Assembly: GCA_036346375.1 (NCBI GenBank)
Contig: JAYEVE010001388.1
Span: 1-64,000 of the forward strand
From: Guadua angustifolia
Taxonomy: Eukaryota > Streptophyta > Magnoliopsida > Poales > Poaceae
DNA: 64,000 nt
Direction: 5' to 3'
Made by a program: the position numbers and the translations under genes. Under the pieces are notes generated by a model. It searched no databases. It was given only the letters and a program-made list of their open reading frames with translations, and had not been told where the DNA came from. Shown piece by piece: positions 23,606 to 35,700 of the stretch. The first letter of the stretch is position 1, and each line of letters opens with the position of its first letter.

Positions 23606-24483
23606 AACACTCCATGTAATCTTCTTGATTCTTGAATGAATAAAGAATGATTTTTGAGGAATTGACTCGCCACTTTTGCTTGGATTTTTGACTTGTCTCT
23701 TTGTCAATGAATGCCTGCATGAACAGACAAAACAAAGCGAATAGAACAAAAAAGATATCATACAAAGATGGTAAGGAACGAAACACGATAGTTCGTCCCT
23801 ACTAAGCCTCGCTGTGAACGAAGTTCATGCACCTAAGTTGCGAGCACGAGCTTCGTTCGTAGGAGAGTTAGAAAAACTCACACACTCTTTCTTTTAACGA
23901 CCCAACACCATTTCTTCAGGTTGTGAGTATAGGTTAGGTCAGGAGAGAGAGATACGCGCACGGCCTTAACTCCCCGAGCATCTTGATCCATGCTCCTAAG
24001 TTGCGAGCATAGTTTTGACGAGGACGGGAAAGAACGCGCAGTTGCTCGACAAAGTGCACGAGGACCGAGGACACGTGAATCGTATGCGATTGTAAAACTT
24101 GCAGTGAAGAACTACTGCGGACTGTAATTGGCTTATGTAGACTGAGACCTCTAATGGAGAGCTTAGTGATCCAGCGTTAGTCGTGGCACTTTGATCGTTC
24201 TCGCGCACGATAGTCAAACCTTAGGATAATGCGATTGAAGCGAATGTTCTTGCCCGCACACACTCATTCCATCATCAAGACCGTGAGAAGGAGAGTGTGC
24301 CCATGTGCGAGACTTAGTCGGCTTACCAACGGGTAGGGACTTCAAAAGCATTCACAAAATCTTGGGAAGAATGGAAATCACAGGGGCAAAAGAACCGAAT
24401 TTCATAGAAAAAATCCACTAATCTTGTGCAGAATAAGCAGTAATGAAAACTTAAACGAAGAACTTACGTAATTGATCGATGTT
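23606..24483. other. Spacer between antisense gene and integrase
   Basis: No convincing coding sequence. The motif TTGCGAGCA recurs (23,840 and 24,002). An AATAAA-like AATGAATAAAGAATG at 23,635-23,649 could serve as the polyadenylation signal of the antisense gene. Integrase coding sequence on the minus strand ends at 24,484. Confidence 0.5.
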
Positions 24484-25925
24484 CTAGGTGCTGGCGAGCA
24501 CCCGACTATCCTCCATCGCTAGGCGAACAACCCCCAGGCGTGTTGCTGAGACGACCGTGTAAGGGCTTTCCCATCTAGAGGTCAGCTTGTTAGCCTTCGA
24601 CAAGTCCTGAACTCCATGTAGGATGAGGTCACCAACTTGTAAGGTTCTTGGACGGACTGATTTGGCCGCGTTCCTACGAAGAACCTGTAGGTAAACCGCG
24701 GATCGAAGCAAAACACGTTTGCGTGTTTCCTCAGCGAGGTCTAGGTCTAGGAGACGCTCAACCTCCTGGTCGATGATGCCTACCAGGTGCACTCTTGGAG
24801 AACCCAACACAATCTCAGCAGGCAAGATGGCCTCTGCACCGTAGACGAGCTGGAAAGGGGATTCACCCGTAGCTCGGCTTACCGTAGTGCAAATTGACCA
24901 AAGGACGGAAGGAAACTCGTCCACCCACTCTCGACCATGCTGATTGAGGTTTTTGAAAACCCTCTTTTTGATCCCTTGTATTATCTACCCATTTGCTCGC
25001 TTGGCTGCTCCATTGCTCTGCGGATGCGCTATAGAGGCGAAGCAGACCTTCGTCCCGATGTCTTCGCAATAGACCTGAAATAGCTCACTGGTGAACTGAG
25101 TGCCATTGTCCGTGATGAGACGGTTAGGAACGCTAAAGCGCGTCACTACATTATTGAGAAAAAACTTCCTGGCTACTTGAGCCAAAATAGTCGACACAGG
25201 TTCAACTTCGATCCACTTAGGGAAAGTGTCAATACCACGAGTAAGTACTTGCAACCCTTCTGACCTTGGGGGAAAGGTCCAAGTATATCGACTCCCCAAG
25301 TCGAGAATGGCCATGATAGAGGAATGGTTTGAAGTATGTATGCCGGCTGATGGACCTTGTGAGCATGAAACTGGCATGCTCTGCAAGTCGTCACGATCGA
25401 GCGAGCATCGGCTAAGGCCGTTGGCCAATAATAACCCAATCGGAAGGCCTTGCTCACAAGCATTCTGAATGATGAGTGAGCTCCGCACACTCCTTCATGG
25501 ATATCTCTAAGAAGGTATTTGCCTTCTTCTTGAGAGATGCACTTGGAGAGGACTCCTAATGCTCCTTTGCAGTATAAGGCACCCTTGATCAACTTGTAAG
25601 GAGAGGATCGCCTAATAAGCTGGGAACACTCAGCTTCTTCCTCGGGCAGTGTCCCATGTGCAAGATATTGGATAATTAGCGTCATCCAATTCGCACCATG
25701 CTCAAGAAGAGAGACGTTACCGCACGCCTCTAGTGCCTCCTCTACAGAGGGAATGGAGGGCTTGTACAAGTGCTCGACGAGCACTACTGCCGAAGCGGAA
25801 TCTTGAGAAGAACTTAGCTTCGATAGATGATCAGCCAGGGAATTGTCATTCCTAGGGATGTAGAGTACCTCGAAGTTCTTGAAGTACTTCTCCATCTTCC
25901 TCACTTCAACTAGGTAAAGTGCCAT
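24484..25925 (-). pseudogene. Integrase of the Tat-like element (frameshifted)
   Basis: Three overlapping frames (25,925-25,173; 25,488-24,985; 24,924-24,484) make up one integrase. The N-terminal zinc-binding motif is visible as HEGVCGAH with CRAC about 30 residues later. In the core, WGVDILGPF holds the first aspartate and ITDNGTQFTSELF the second. The third acidic position, usually in QSNGQVERAN, reads QSNGAAKRANG, so lysine replaces the catalytic glutamate. A stop follows directly. The C-terminal part has ATGESPFQLVYG and a VGDLILHGV segment typical of gypsy integrases. The enzyme would insert cDNA into the genome. Two frameshifts and the missing glutamate make this copy non-functional. 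The first 70 residues (ADHLSKL) are the end of the RNase H region. Confidence 0.85.
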
Positions 25926-26095
25926 TGAGTTATCGGAACACTAATACTCCTTGTTGACCTAGTTGATGACCAACTAGGAATCCCCTTTCCTGATCGATCA
26001 TTTGGACTCGGCGCTTTGCATACTCATAGTCCTGCCAAGAGGCCTTCATACTTTGCCACGTTGTTGGTCGCGGCAAAATGCAATTGAATGATGTA

Positions 26096-26797
26096 CTAGA
26101 GTTGTTCTCCTTGAGGGGAAACTAGCACAACTCTAGCCCCCGAGCACCCATAGGCACGAGACCCATCAAAGTACATGGTCCAACGACCTTCTTCAGATCT
26201 ATCGAGCTCGGTAACAGGTGGTGCTAGATTCGTCCACTCTGCTACAAAGTCTGCCAAAACCTGGGACTTGATCACCATGTGAGCTGAGAATTGGATCTCA
26301 AACTCGGCGAGCTCCATGGCCCATTTCACAATTCGGCCACCGGCGTCTTGATTTCTTAGGATCTCCCTAAGCGGAAAGTTGGACGGGACCATGATCTTGT
26401 GGGCTTGAAAATAGTGTCGTAGCTTTCTGGAGGCCATGAACAGCGAGTACAATAGCTTCTGGACCTCGGGGTAACGCTCCTTTGGTCCATGCAAGGGGTA
26501 ACGCTCCTTTGGTCCATGCAAGACTTCGTTGACGTAGTAGATTGGTCGCTGCACTCCATCCCTTTCCACCGTTAAGACTGTGCTTACGCCTGCGAGGTTG
26601 TCGCCAAATATAACAGCAAGGTTTCCCCCAACCTTGGCATAGTTAGGATGGGTGGTCTGGACAAGTACTGTTTTAGCACCTCGAAAGAACGGTTCGCTTC
26701 TTTCTGTCCAGATGAAACCACCATGCTTGCGGAGTGCCTTAAAGAAAGGCAATCCATGCTCGCCTAACCGGGAAATGAAGCGACTTAGAGCTGCCAT
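26096..26797 (-). pseudogene. RNase H region of the Tat-like element
   Basis: 233 codons covering the end of RT (AALSRFISRLGEHGLPFFK), the connection (PIYYVNEVL, LRHYFQAHKI) and the start of a second RNase H domain (WTMYFDGSRA). A nine-residue block, LHGPKERYP, is present twice in a row because of a 27-bp in-frame tandem duplication (26,468-26,521); related elements normally have it once. The frame closes at 26,096 and continues in broken form to 25,926. Two RNase H-like domains are a known Tat-lineage feature, but only part of the second is open here. Confidence 0.8.
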
Positions 26798-26925
26798 TCA
26801 TCTGGTCAAGGCTTGGACCTCCTTTACACAACTAGGTGGTCGCATGCCTTCAATGGTTTCAATCTTTTCTGGGTTTGCTCCGATGCCTTGTGGACCGACC
26901 ATGTAGCCAAGAACTTTGCCCGCCT

Positions 26926-27594
26926 TTACATCGAAGATATATTTTTTGGATTAAGCTTTATTCGATGCCTGTTAAGGTTACAAAAGGTTTCCTCAAGATC
27001 AGATACATGACTTGAGGCGAGCTTACTTTTGACCACTATGTCATCTACACAGACCTCTAGATTACGACTTATTTGATCTGGGAAAGTTTTCTGCATGAGA
27101 CGTTGGAAAGTCGCTCCAGCGTTCCTAGAACCGAAAGACATGGTCGTGTAACAGAACGTGCCAAATGGGGTAATGAAGGAAGTTTTCTCTTCATCTTCAA
27201 GTGATATGCTAATCTGGTGGTAGCCTGAATAGGCATCCAAAAAGTTCATCACCTGGGACTCCGCTGTTGCGTCGACCAACTGGTCTATGCGTGGCAGTGG
27301 GAAATTTTCCTTGGGACAGGCGGTATTCAAGCCCGTGTGGTCAACACACATGCGCCATTTGCCCCCCTTTTTCTTGATGATGACCGGATTTGCTATCCAT
27401 TCCGAATGCTCAACTTCTCGGACAAAACCGGCCTTGAGGAGCTTGTCGAGTTTATCCCAGATGATTGCTTGTTTTTTCGGGGAAAAGTGCCGGAGCTTTT
27501 GCCGCATAGGCTTCTTGTTAGGCCGAACCGCTAGCCTGTGCTCAATTACCTCCCTTGGGACTCCGGGCATGTCAGATGGTTCCCAAGCGAACAC
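26926..27594 (-). pseudogene. Reverse transcriptase of the Tat-like element
   Basis: 222 codons starting in the linker (FAWEPSDMPGVPREVIEHRL) and covering the RT fingers and palm: GFVREVEHSEWIANPV, KWRMCVDHTGLN, NFPLPRIDQLVD, FLDAYSGYHQI, TSFITPFGTFCY and MSFGSRNAGATFQRLM. The catalytic box, usually YVDD or FVDD, reads CVDD, so both aspartates are kept. The domain copies genomic RNA into DNA in the particle. Frameshifts at both ends separate it from protease and RNase H. This is the best preserved domain of the element. Confidence 0.88.
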
Positions 27595-27738
27595 ATCAGC
27601 ATTATTCTGGAGGAAAGTAATGAGCTCGAATTCCTATTTAGGATCTAAGGAAGATCCTAAATGCACGACCTTGGTCGGGTCCGCGTTGCTCAGTGGAACC
27701 GTCTTGGTCTCTCCTCCTGGCTAGAGGCCAACTTTTGG

Positions 27739-28450
27739 CTAGGAATTCTTCGGCTCCTGGTCGGGGCCGCGCTGAGGCAATTGCCCGACCATGTCTAGCG
27801 ACTTCTCGTTGCAATTCAGGGCCACCTTTTGGCTCCCTCTTACGGTGATCACTCCACCCGGACCGGAAACCTTCAAGAATTGGTACGCATGATGCGTAGC
27901 GGCCATGAACTTAGCGAGAGCCAGCCTGCCGAGGATGGCATTGTAGGCTGACTCGAAATCGACCACCTCAAAGGTGATCATCTCCATCCGGAAGTTGCTC
28001 GGACTACCGAATGTGACAGGCAAAATGATCTGACCGAGAGGTTTGATCGAGGTGCCTGGGATGATCCCAAAAAGGGGACCGCTATGCTCTTGATCTTGGA
28101 CCGAGGGACTTGCATCTCGTCCAGGACCTTGGTGGATATGAGGTCCAAGGAACTTCCGACATCGATGAGGACTCGTCCCACTGTGGTATTGCTGATGGTC
28201 GGGTTTACGACCAAAGGAAGCTTCTAGGGCTTGGCCAATCCAAGGGGATAATCATCCTTGGAGAAGGTAATGGGCATCTCAGACCACTTGAGCTGCTGCA
28301 TGGGGGGCTTGCCCTGAGCAACGTGGTGCACCTCCCGTGCCACCTCCTTCAGATACCGGCGGGATTTATAGGCCGAGGAGCCCTTGAATATTACCGCAAT
28401 ATGATTGCGGGGCTCCTGGTACTCTATATCCTCGTCGTCATCATCAGCGG
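27739..28450 (-). pseudogene. Aspartic protease of the Tat-like element
   Basis: Two frames. In the upstream one (28,214-27,978) GRVLIDVGSSLDLIS is the active-site loop: the catalytic aspartate is present but the usual DGG or DSG reads DVG. The downstream one (28,023-27,739) has PVTFGSP and NAILGRLALAKFMAATH, the block holding the second conserved loop ('ILGR'). The frames change at about 28,000. The family cuts the gag-pol polyprotein. About 27,610-27,738 is a broken linker to RT. Confidence 0.78.
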
Positions 28451-28451
28451 G

Positions 28452-30432
28452 CTACTTGCCCTTGCTGCTCTCATCTTTCTCTGGGAACGTGGGCATGGGA
28501 CCCTTGCCAATGTAAAACTTTTCCAGGCGGAATGCCCAGGTCCGGCAATTACGAAGGTCGTGCCCGTACGCCTGATGGAGTGGGCAGAAACGGTCGTTCA
28601 GCGGGATTCCTTGGCCGTCGCGACCTTGGTCGCTGTGAGCTTGGTCGTTGCGGCGCTGGGGCGGTTGGCCGCTGCCCCTTCTACGCTGTTGTGACTGCAG
28701 AGCTCGCGGTTGATGATGCTCGATAGCCGCCACCATGCTCGGCGCAGACGACCTCTTCTTTTTCTTTTTCTCCATGGAGCCTGCATTTTTCTTGCTCGTG
28801 GAGCCTTCTAACCTGGGATGAGGTGGAAGCTTACCCTTGTCCAGCATTTTCTTCCACTAGACTGCCTCATCAGCATTCGCATACCGATCGCCATGCGGAA
28901 TAGCTCATTGACCGTTAGGTCCGTATGGATCTCCAGATCCTGCGTGAAGCGGATGTCCCGGACACCAAACTTGAAGGCGCGGACAACTGCCTCATCTGAA
29001 ACATTCATAATAGAATTCCGAACTTTAATGAACCTTTGAACAAAATGTCACAAAGACTCACCTTCAGTCTGGATCAAGCGCTCGAGATCACGCTCTTTGC
29101 CCGGGCGGATTAGCAGCTCTGAAAATTTGCTCTAAGCGCTTCACTGAGTTGTCTCCAGGAATGAATTGACCCCTCCTTTTGATTGAAGATCCAAGTCCGA
29201 GCAGCTCCATCCAGAACTGTGGGTAGGAAGTTAGCCATAACTCCCTCATCACCTCCAGCTGCTAGAATCGCAGTGGAATAAATTGAGAGGAACTCATCTG
29301 GATTTTGAGTCTCATTGAACCTCTCAATGTGACTAGGCTTGAATTTGATCAGCCATGAGACGTTGCGAAGGGACGCTGAGAAAGCCCGACATCTGAAAGC
29401 TGAGCTGTCGCGATGGTCCCTTCGGCCATGGCGATCACGGCGATCATCGTTGCAATGTCTTCGGATGCGCGGACCAAGGCGAGAGAATACTTCTCGATGT
29501 CGGCGCGGCGGGGATCGATCTAAGGTCGAATATTCGGTATGCCCATGACCGGAACAAGCATATCTTTGACCTCGTGAGGTTGCTCGAGAATCGCTCTGAG
29601 TGTCCTCGCAGTACCGATCATGCTTCCTACGGCCTTCTCGAGCAAGGCTCCGAGAATCCCCGTGATGGGATCGAACAGGGGTATGATGTTGAACTTCCCG
29701 AGAAACACTCTGGGCCTCTTTGCCACGAGGTGACCCTGGGAGCTTTATGTCGGCGGCGAGCCTCTCCAGGTCTTCGGCTACAACCACGCCCATTGCTTCT
29801 AGGTCCACCTGCTCAGGGAAATTTCAGAGATCACGCACGATTGCTGCCAAAGCCTGCAACCGCTCCCTACTCTGGGGAATGAGAGGAAGCGAGCTTGGAT
29901 GACAATCGCGCACATGCGTCGGCGTATGACACTCGCGGGAAATCTCGCGAGCTGAGGATTTAGCCCTGGCACTCGATTTTTCACGGGCTTGACGGTGCAT
30001 GCTCGTTAGGGTCCTGTTCAGGGACACCTCCAGATGGTTTCTAGCCGCTTCATAGTGGCATTGACGGGCAACCCCCGATGATTCAACTTCGGGGTCTTCC
30101 TCTCCTTCTACCATGTTGACATCGCGGGAATACGAGGATCGCAAAGGTGACATCATGGTGTCTCCTCGCGATGCAGTCTCGTGATGGGGCTCAAAATGGC
30201 CGGGAATGTCCAGACCATCGTAGAGACCATCACACTCCTCATCATCTGTGAAGATATCACACAGAGAATGAAGGAATCACTCTCGTGCAGCAACAACCGG
30301 GGAAGGGCTCCCGGTATTAGTGTGACCCTCTGGGTCAGCGACACTAGCCACGCCTCCATCGGCATAGTACATGTCGTCATCCTCGACGTCATTGAAGGCG
30401 CAGAGGTCTTGAGTATCCTGATAATTCGGCAT
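28452..30432 (-). pseudogene. gag: Gag of the Tat-like element (several breaks)
   Basis: The likely start is at 30,432 (MPNYQDTQDLCAFNDVEDDD), with a stop after about 50 codons. The frame then continues through 30,156-29,824 (arginine- and serine-rich) to 29,808-29,110, where the gag core is clear: WLIKFKPSHIERFNETQNP, PDEFLSIYSTAILAAGGDE and VLDGAARTWIFN. A further piece (29,008-28,808) has AVVRAFKFGVRD. The last (28,847-28,452) is rich in lysine, glutamine and arginine and ends with the C-H-H-C finger FCPLHQAYGHDLRNC. The protein would package RNA. Stops at about 30,280 and 29,824 and two frameshifts make it a pseudogene. The start choice rests on family resemblance of the first residues. 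Confidence 0.75.
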
Positions 30433-30465
30433 CTTCAGAGAGTCTTCACAAAAGGATTCACCGGC

Positions 30466-30488
30466 AGATCCCCACGGACAGCGCTAGC
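30466..30488 (-). promoter_or_regulatory. Probable primer-binding site of the Tat-like element
   Basis: On the minus strand the LTR ends ATCGACA and is followed by GCTAGCGCTGTCCGTGGGGA. The core resembles the TGGCGC...GGGGA primer sites of Tat-like grass elements, with one or two mismatches. It also shows that the true LTR is about 710 bp, longer than the part shared with the truncated copy. Confidence 0.6.
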
Positions 30489-31198
30489 TGTCGATGTTTG
30501 GGAAACAAGTCCCCGCCAAGCTTACTTGTTGAATGAGGGGTCAACCAAAACCCCTTTCCCGTGAAGGGTTTATGTCCGAAGAATGCTCTTAGGATCTGAT
30601 GCTCGGAAGACAATGGACAAAGGATCTATACTAGTTTGGGCCTCTCAAGATGGAGATAACAACCCTACGTCCAGTGATCTCACTATTGCTATGAAACTCT
30701 TACAGAACGGCTCAAATATGACAATGTGATAGTGTGTTGTTTTTTCCCTCCTTTTCCTACCAGTCTACCGATGGGGTTCTTATAGATGCTCGAAGTAACT
30801 GCAGCCGAATAATGTGCCATCACTGCATTAGCCGTAGCTGTAACCACATCCTTGATTCTCGCCACGTCCCGTCGTGGGCATAATGGTCCTAGATCGTGGC
30901 GTAATGGTATTAGATCATGGCATAATTATTGCCATGTTGTCGTTATGGGCCGAGCACGATCTTTTGATCATGCTCGGGAATTCCCCTCAGCTTTGACCGA
31001 CCGCTGCGCACTCCCGAGCGAGCATGCTCGGGGATTTATGGCATATGCTAGGGACAAGCTTGGGCATGGTCGGGGCGGACCCACTAACCAGACTATCCGA
31101 GGGTACTCCTTGAGGACACCATCTAAGGGCATGTATGGTCGGCCAAAACTGGCTGCCAGGGTATAATAGTCCTTACAAAAATTATCCAATCCCCGACA
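30489..31198 (-). repeat. 5' LTR of the Tat-like element
   Basis: Minus-strand ends TGTCGGGGATTGG (at 31,198) and ATCGACA (at 30,489). The right-hand 553 bp match the truncated 3' LTR with few differences. The inner 157 bp have no counterpart there. Confidence 0.8.
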
Positions 31199-31233
31199 AT
31201 ATCAACTTCATGTCTTGTTATAAAATCAGCAAT
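31199..31233 (-). pseudogene. Gypsy C RNase H relic, downstream part
   Basis: Thirty-five bases between the Tat-like LTR and the CACTA element. On the minus strand they continue the RNase H reading frame found at 46,141-46,210: ADFI is at the junction and RHEVD after it. The last three bases (AAT) are the CACTA target duplication. Confidence 0.65.
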
Positions 31234-31640
31234 CACTTCCACAAAACAGCACATAGGTGACGCCTTATTTGAGGCGGTTCTTTTGGAACCATCATAAATA
31301 CACTTATCTGTGGTGGTTCTAAAGCTGAAAATGACAGAAAGACTATTTGTGGCGGTTTTTGTTTGGAATCATCACAAATAACTGATTATTTGTGGCGGTT
31401 CTTATTTGGAACCACCACAAATAATCTTGTGACTATTTGTAGCGGTTTTTGAATGGAACCGCCACAGATAATCACACTATCTGTGGCAGTTTTTCTTTGA
31501 AACCGCCACTGATAATTTGTGGCAGTTTTTGCGAAAAACTGCCACTGATAATATTAGTATTTGTGGCAGTTTTTTGTTAAAACCGCCATTGATATTATTA
31601 TATGTGGCGGTTTTAATTACCGCCACAAATAATATTCCTA
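31234..31640 (+). repeat. 5' terminal and subterminal array of CACTA copy 1
   Basis: After the terminal repeat come about ten alternating arms of GTGGCGGTT and AACCGCCAC (with variants), each pair separated by 5-15 bases, so the array folds into a row of hairpins. Spacers often read ATAATATT. In En/Spm such subterminal repeats bind the TNPA protein. TATAAATA lies immediately after the array at 31,639-31,646 and is the likely promoter of the first gene. Confidence 0.85.
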
Positions 31641-32735
31641 TAAATACCCCCTACAGCTACGCCATGGTCATCTTCCTCCTCGAGTACAAAACCTTACTAG
31701 CTGATTTCATATTTTGTTTTACAAAGATTTTTGTGCTTCTATTTCCTATAATTGTTCCAAGATGTGTGATTCGTTTTCCTCTCTTCATTTGTAGTTGTGT
31801 CGTTGCAATTCAATGCTTAGACCTAGTTTAATTAAGGTTTAGATTTAGTTTGTTTTTATTTACCTAGAATTTTGTGGATGATGAATTTATTATCTTGCTC
31901 CATTAGATTAAGTTGTCTACCTTTTTTAGATGATGAATTATGATCAAGTACATATAAAGTTTATTTAATTAAGATTATTGGATATTAACGAGAAAATAAA
32001 TTTTAGTTAATATAGTAGATGGGTGATCTTGAAATTGGCTTGCATTTTGAAATGATGAGTTTATTATGTAGCTCATTAGGAGGATAAATTTAATTATGGC
32101 TAGGTATGGGCATATATATGAAAATGAAGTAATTAAGATTTGTATTTTAATTACCATTAAGTTTTTACCATTAGCGTGTGCATATACATCTTGCTCCATT
32201 AGTGGCTATTGTTAACCAATTTTTATCATGCGTATATCAAATTTATTTAATTATGATTATTGGATATTAATAAAAATTAAAATTTAGCTAATATGGTAGA
32301 TGGGTGATCATTAAGTTGGCTTACATTTGGAGATAATGAATTTATTATCTAGCACTTTCAGAGGATAAATTTAATTTTGGCTAGGTATGAACATATATAA
32401 AAATTAAGTAATTAAGATTTGTTTTTTAATTACCATTAATTTTTTTACCATTAGCGATGTATATACATTTTGCTCCATTAGTGGCTATTGTTAGCTGATT
32501 TTTATGAAGCCTATATTAAATTTATTTACTTAAGATTATTGGGTATTAAGAAATATTAAATTTTAGTTAATCTGTGAGGTTCGTGATAATGAAGTTACCT
32601 TTCATTTTGAGTTGATGAATTTATTATGTAGCTCGTTTAGAGGATAAATTTAATTTTAGTTTGGTATGAGCATATATTTTAATTAAGATTATTGGATATT
32701 AATAATTTTTTTACATTAATTAATTAGGGATGTAT
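31641..32735 (+). repeat. Leader and intron-like tract with ~280-bp tandem repeats
   Basis: From about 31,930 three diverged copies of a 275-290 bp unit follow each other. Marker phrases are TAGATGGGTGATC at 32,015 and 32,304 with a degenerate third at 32,575, and ATGAATTTATTAT. The tract is AT-rich and has no ORF above 75 codons. CACTA copy 2 has the same repeats (53,340-53,980), so they belong to the family and are not an insertion. It probably lies in the 5' leader or first intron of the transposase-like gene. Confidence 0.7.
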
Positions 32736-35700
32736 TGTAACACCCGAGCTTCCCTGAGTCAGGAATGCTACCAACTCCCAAATTCACCAAAAATTTTTGA
32801 CATCTCCTCTAAAACTATGGACATCCACTCGGCAGACATAAGAGCAATTCAATATAATATCAATCACAAGGATAATTTAGCAACTAAACAACTCCTCAAA
32901 CAGAAATCACAATAATACAATTATTATCAAGACTTGACACTATGCATTTGTTAATTCAAATAACGGTGATTACAATTTGTGCTCGTGCTACTACTCCCTT
33001 CCCAGCGAGACAACCTCAACGTGCACGAAAACAAGTAACAAACAAGTGTGAGTCCAAGACTCGACAAAGTGCATCAACCAAAAGCATAATCGAATTAAGC
33101 GAAATATCTATACTCACGAAACATAACATATTCAAATACTTGAGTGAACTTAGTAAATAAATGAACTGGAAACCGATTTCAAATACCACAACCATCTCAA
33201 AAATCATTTAAACTTTACTCATACCTCGATAGCCACTTTTGGATTAGTCCACGACTCAATTCTCAACCTATAAAGGCCATTAGCTCCCCGGTCAACCATT
33301 AACAATTTCAATTCTCGCCTTCATACTCAAGTGCACAAAACATGCCAAAGGAGAATATCATATCCATACATCACAATCAACTCATTAAATATGATTCATC
33401 ATTGTAAATGCAATGCGAATCAGAATCGCCATACCAATGAAAAATCCCATATCCATACATCACAATCAACTCATTAAATATGATTCATCATTGTAAATGC
33501 AATGCGAATGCAAATATGCCATACAATGAAAAATCCCATATCCATACATCACAATTAACGCAGTAAACATGATTCATCATTATCAATGCAATGCAAATGC
33601 AAATATGCTTGCATGTTCGTATGCTCATCTCATTCACCATTCTCATGCATATTTCACCATTCTCATGCATATGATGCATCATGCATAACTCATCTCCTCT
33701 TTTTAGCATATCTGCGGTATTGCGAGCACCACCCGACGATCGTGCCCTCAAACCCAACCATCCGTGGAAGGGGCTGTCGAAGCAGGACTTGCCGCTACCC
33801 GATGGCGGGTCCTACACTTACCGCTCCCATCCACGCCAAAGGATGGGACTCTGAGTAGGATCTCTGAGCACTCCAGTTAGTCATATAACTCATATGACTT
33901 TCTCACCGACTGGCTCGATGCATCTGTCATGAATGCATATATGCAAATGTCATTCTCAACACTCAAATCACCTTCTCAACACTCATATCCATATTCTCAA
34001 GAAATCTTATCAACATGGTCACATCTGTCATTAACACTCGCACCAAAGACATACTCAATTTTCATGATCGCAATTCAACTATTTCTATTAATCCAACCTC
34101 ACAACTTCAATATTCACATTCACCTATCATAGTAGTGAGCAATCTTATGAACGTGTGATATAGCAATATGTCAATTTGGCAATTATACGGGGTCCAACAA
34201 ACAACCCACAAAGCATTCAATCCAAAGATGCACTTTTCATAAATGCACATATACAAAAGCCATTCTCAACATTCAAATCCATATTCCCAACGTTCATATC
34301 CACAAGGTCGCATATATCATCCCCACTCACATAAGCATACAATCGTATATTATGACCATAAATCGAGCCATTTCATATCTCAAATCTTATACCCTTTATG
34401 TTCCCATTAGCCTAATCATTCTAGCGAGCATCATCATGGAATATATAAAAGGTAACCCATTCACATGTTCTCCTTTCTTTCTTTCATAGCCACAAGCATA
34501 AATCTCATTCATGGATATTCACAAGTCCTACACAAAATAGTGATGCCAACATTGCAATATCATGCATTATCAATTTATATAGCAACTAGCATGGCAAACA
34601 ATCAATCTTGCAAGAATTCAACAATCGATGCACTTGCCTTTGAAGCGAAAGAATGGAGTGGCATACGGTTGAGGCCACTCCCAATGAACCTTCCTGCAAA
34701 TAAACATTCAAAACTACAACATATCAAGCGAAATTTTATATACACATTTAGCAATTGATGCATTTCGTGTCCAACATGAATGAAAAGAAACATCTCGGTA
34801 CATATGACACCTAGGATGCAAATAACATCTTTGCAACCAATTGCCTCGATGTTGCAAGGGGATCCAAAAGGCATTCGGGACTAATAATATTTACAACAAG
34901 ATTGTATATATGACTCCTCTCGTCCACCCAAACAATCAACTATAATATATAAATTGCGTGATTCGGGACAACAAAGCAACACATGACAAAATTTTCATGT
35001 AACCGAAGAAACCACAATGCAACCAAGCTCTCAAACACGGTAACAAGATGTTCCACATATCTGTTTATGCATAAAACATATACCTAACACCGGCGAATCG
35101 AAAATATCTAATTATCACTGCAGATTCTTAAAAGCGTAATAAAATGCATTCATGCGGCAAAAGAGCCACGATAATAATAATTAACAAGAGAGCTTTGCGA
35201 ATGAAAGGCAACTTATTGAACACAAATTCATAATATGCAAAGGAATAAGTGAAAGAAAGAAGGTGAGTTTGAAACTCATATCGACATTTACTGAGACGGG
35301 TTAAGTGGAACCACGTTGCAAGATCTAGTCATGCGGCGTATGTGCCTTTACATCAATTGAAATTGAATGAAAAGCAGAGATCCTTTTGTCTATTGCTAAT
35401 GTTTTCTCTTAGACCTTAACAAAGTTTTTCATCAAAAGTTGATGTCATAGAAGGAAGAATACGCTCGTAACAATAACACATTACATCAAGCGGTGGTGTG
35501 CATAGAAGAAATGCTAACAACACAACAAGCCATGCATCACCACTTACACAATTCATCAAGCAGTGGTGGGCACATCATAGGGGAACACAGATTGATAACC
35601 AACCTTGGGCGCGAGCACAAGGTCATCGATAGCGTCGGGGCCAAACTCATCGTTGCTTTCGCCTAGGGCAAGCGGCATGGAGGGTTCGCCGATGCATTGC

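Larger units (their letters stand above)
19786..31198 (-). mobile_element. Tat-like Ty3-gypsy element with antisense gene
   Basis: Read on the minus strand: 5' LTR (30,489-31,198), PBS, gag, protease, RT, RNase H, integrase, then a plus-strand gene, then a truncated 3' LTR (19,786-20,337). The domain order RT-RNase H-integrase is that of Ty3-gypsy. An extra gene in antisense between integrase and the 3' LTR is known from Tat-lineage plant elements such as Grande. Every polyprotein domain has stops or frameshifts and integrase lacks its catalytic glutamate, so the copy is inactive. The right flank starts ATATC. The left flank shows no matching duplication because the 3' LTR has lost about 150 bp. 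Confidence 0.85.

Noticed and set aside
30646..31198. Taking only the part shared with 19,786-20,337 as the full LTR
   Set aside because: That part does not end in CA at its inner edge and has no primer site there. A CA end followed by a PBS-like sequence at 30,466-30,489 gives a better boundary.
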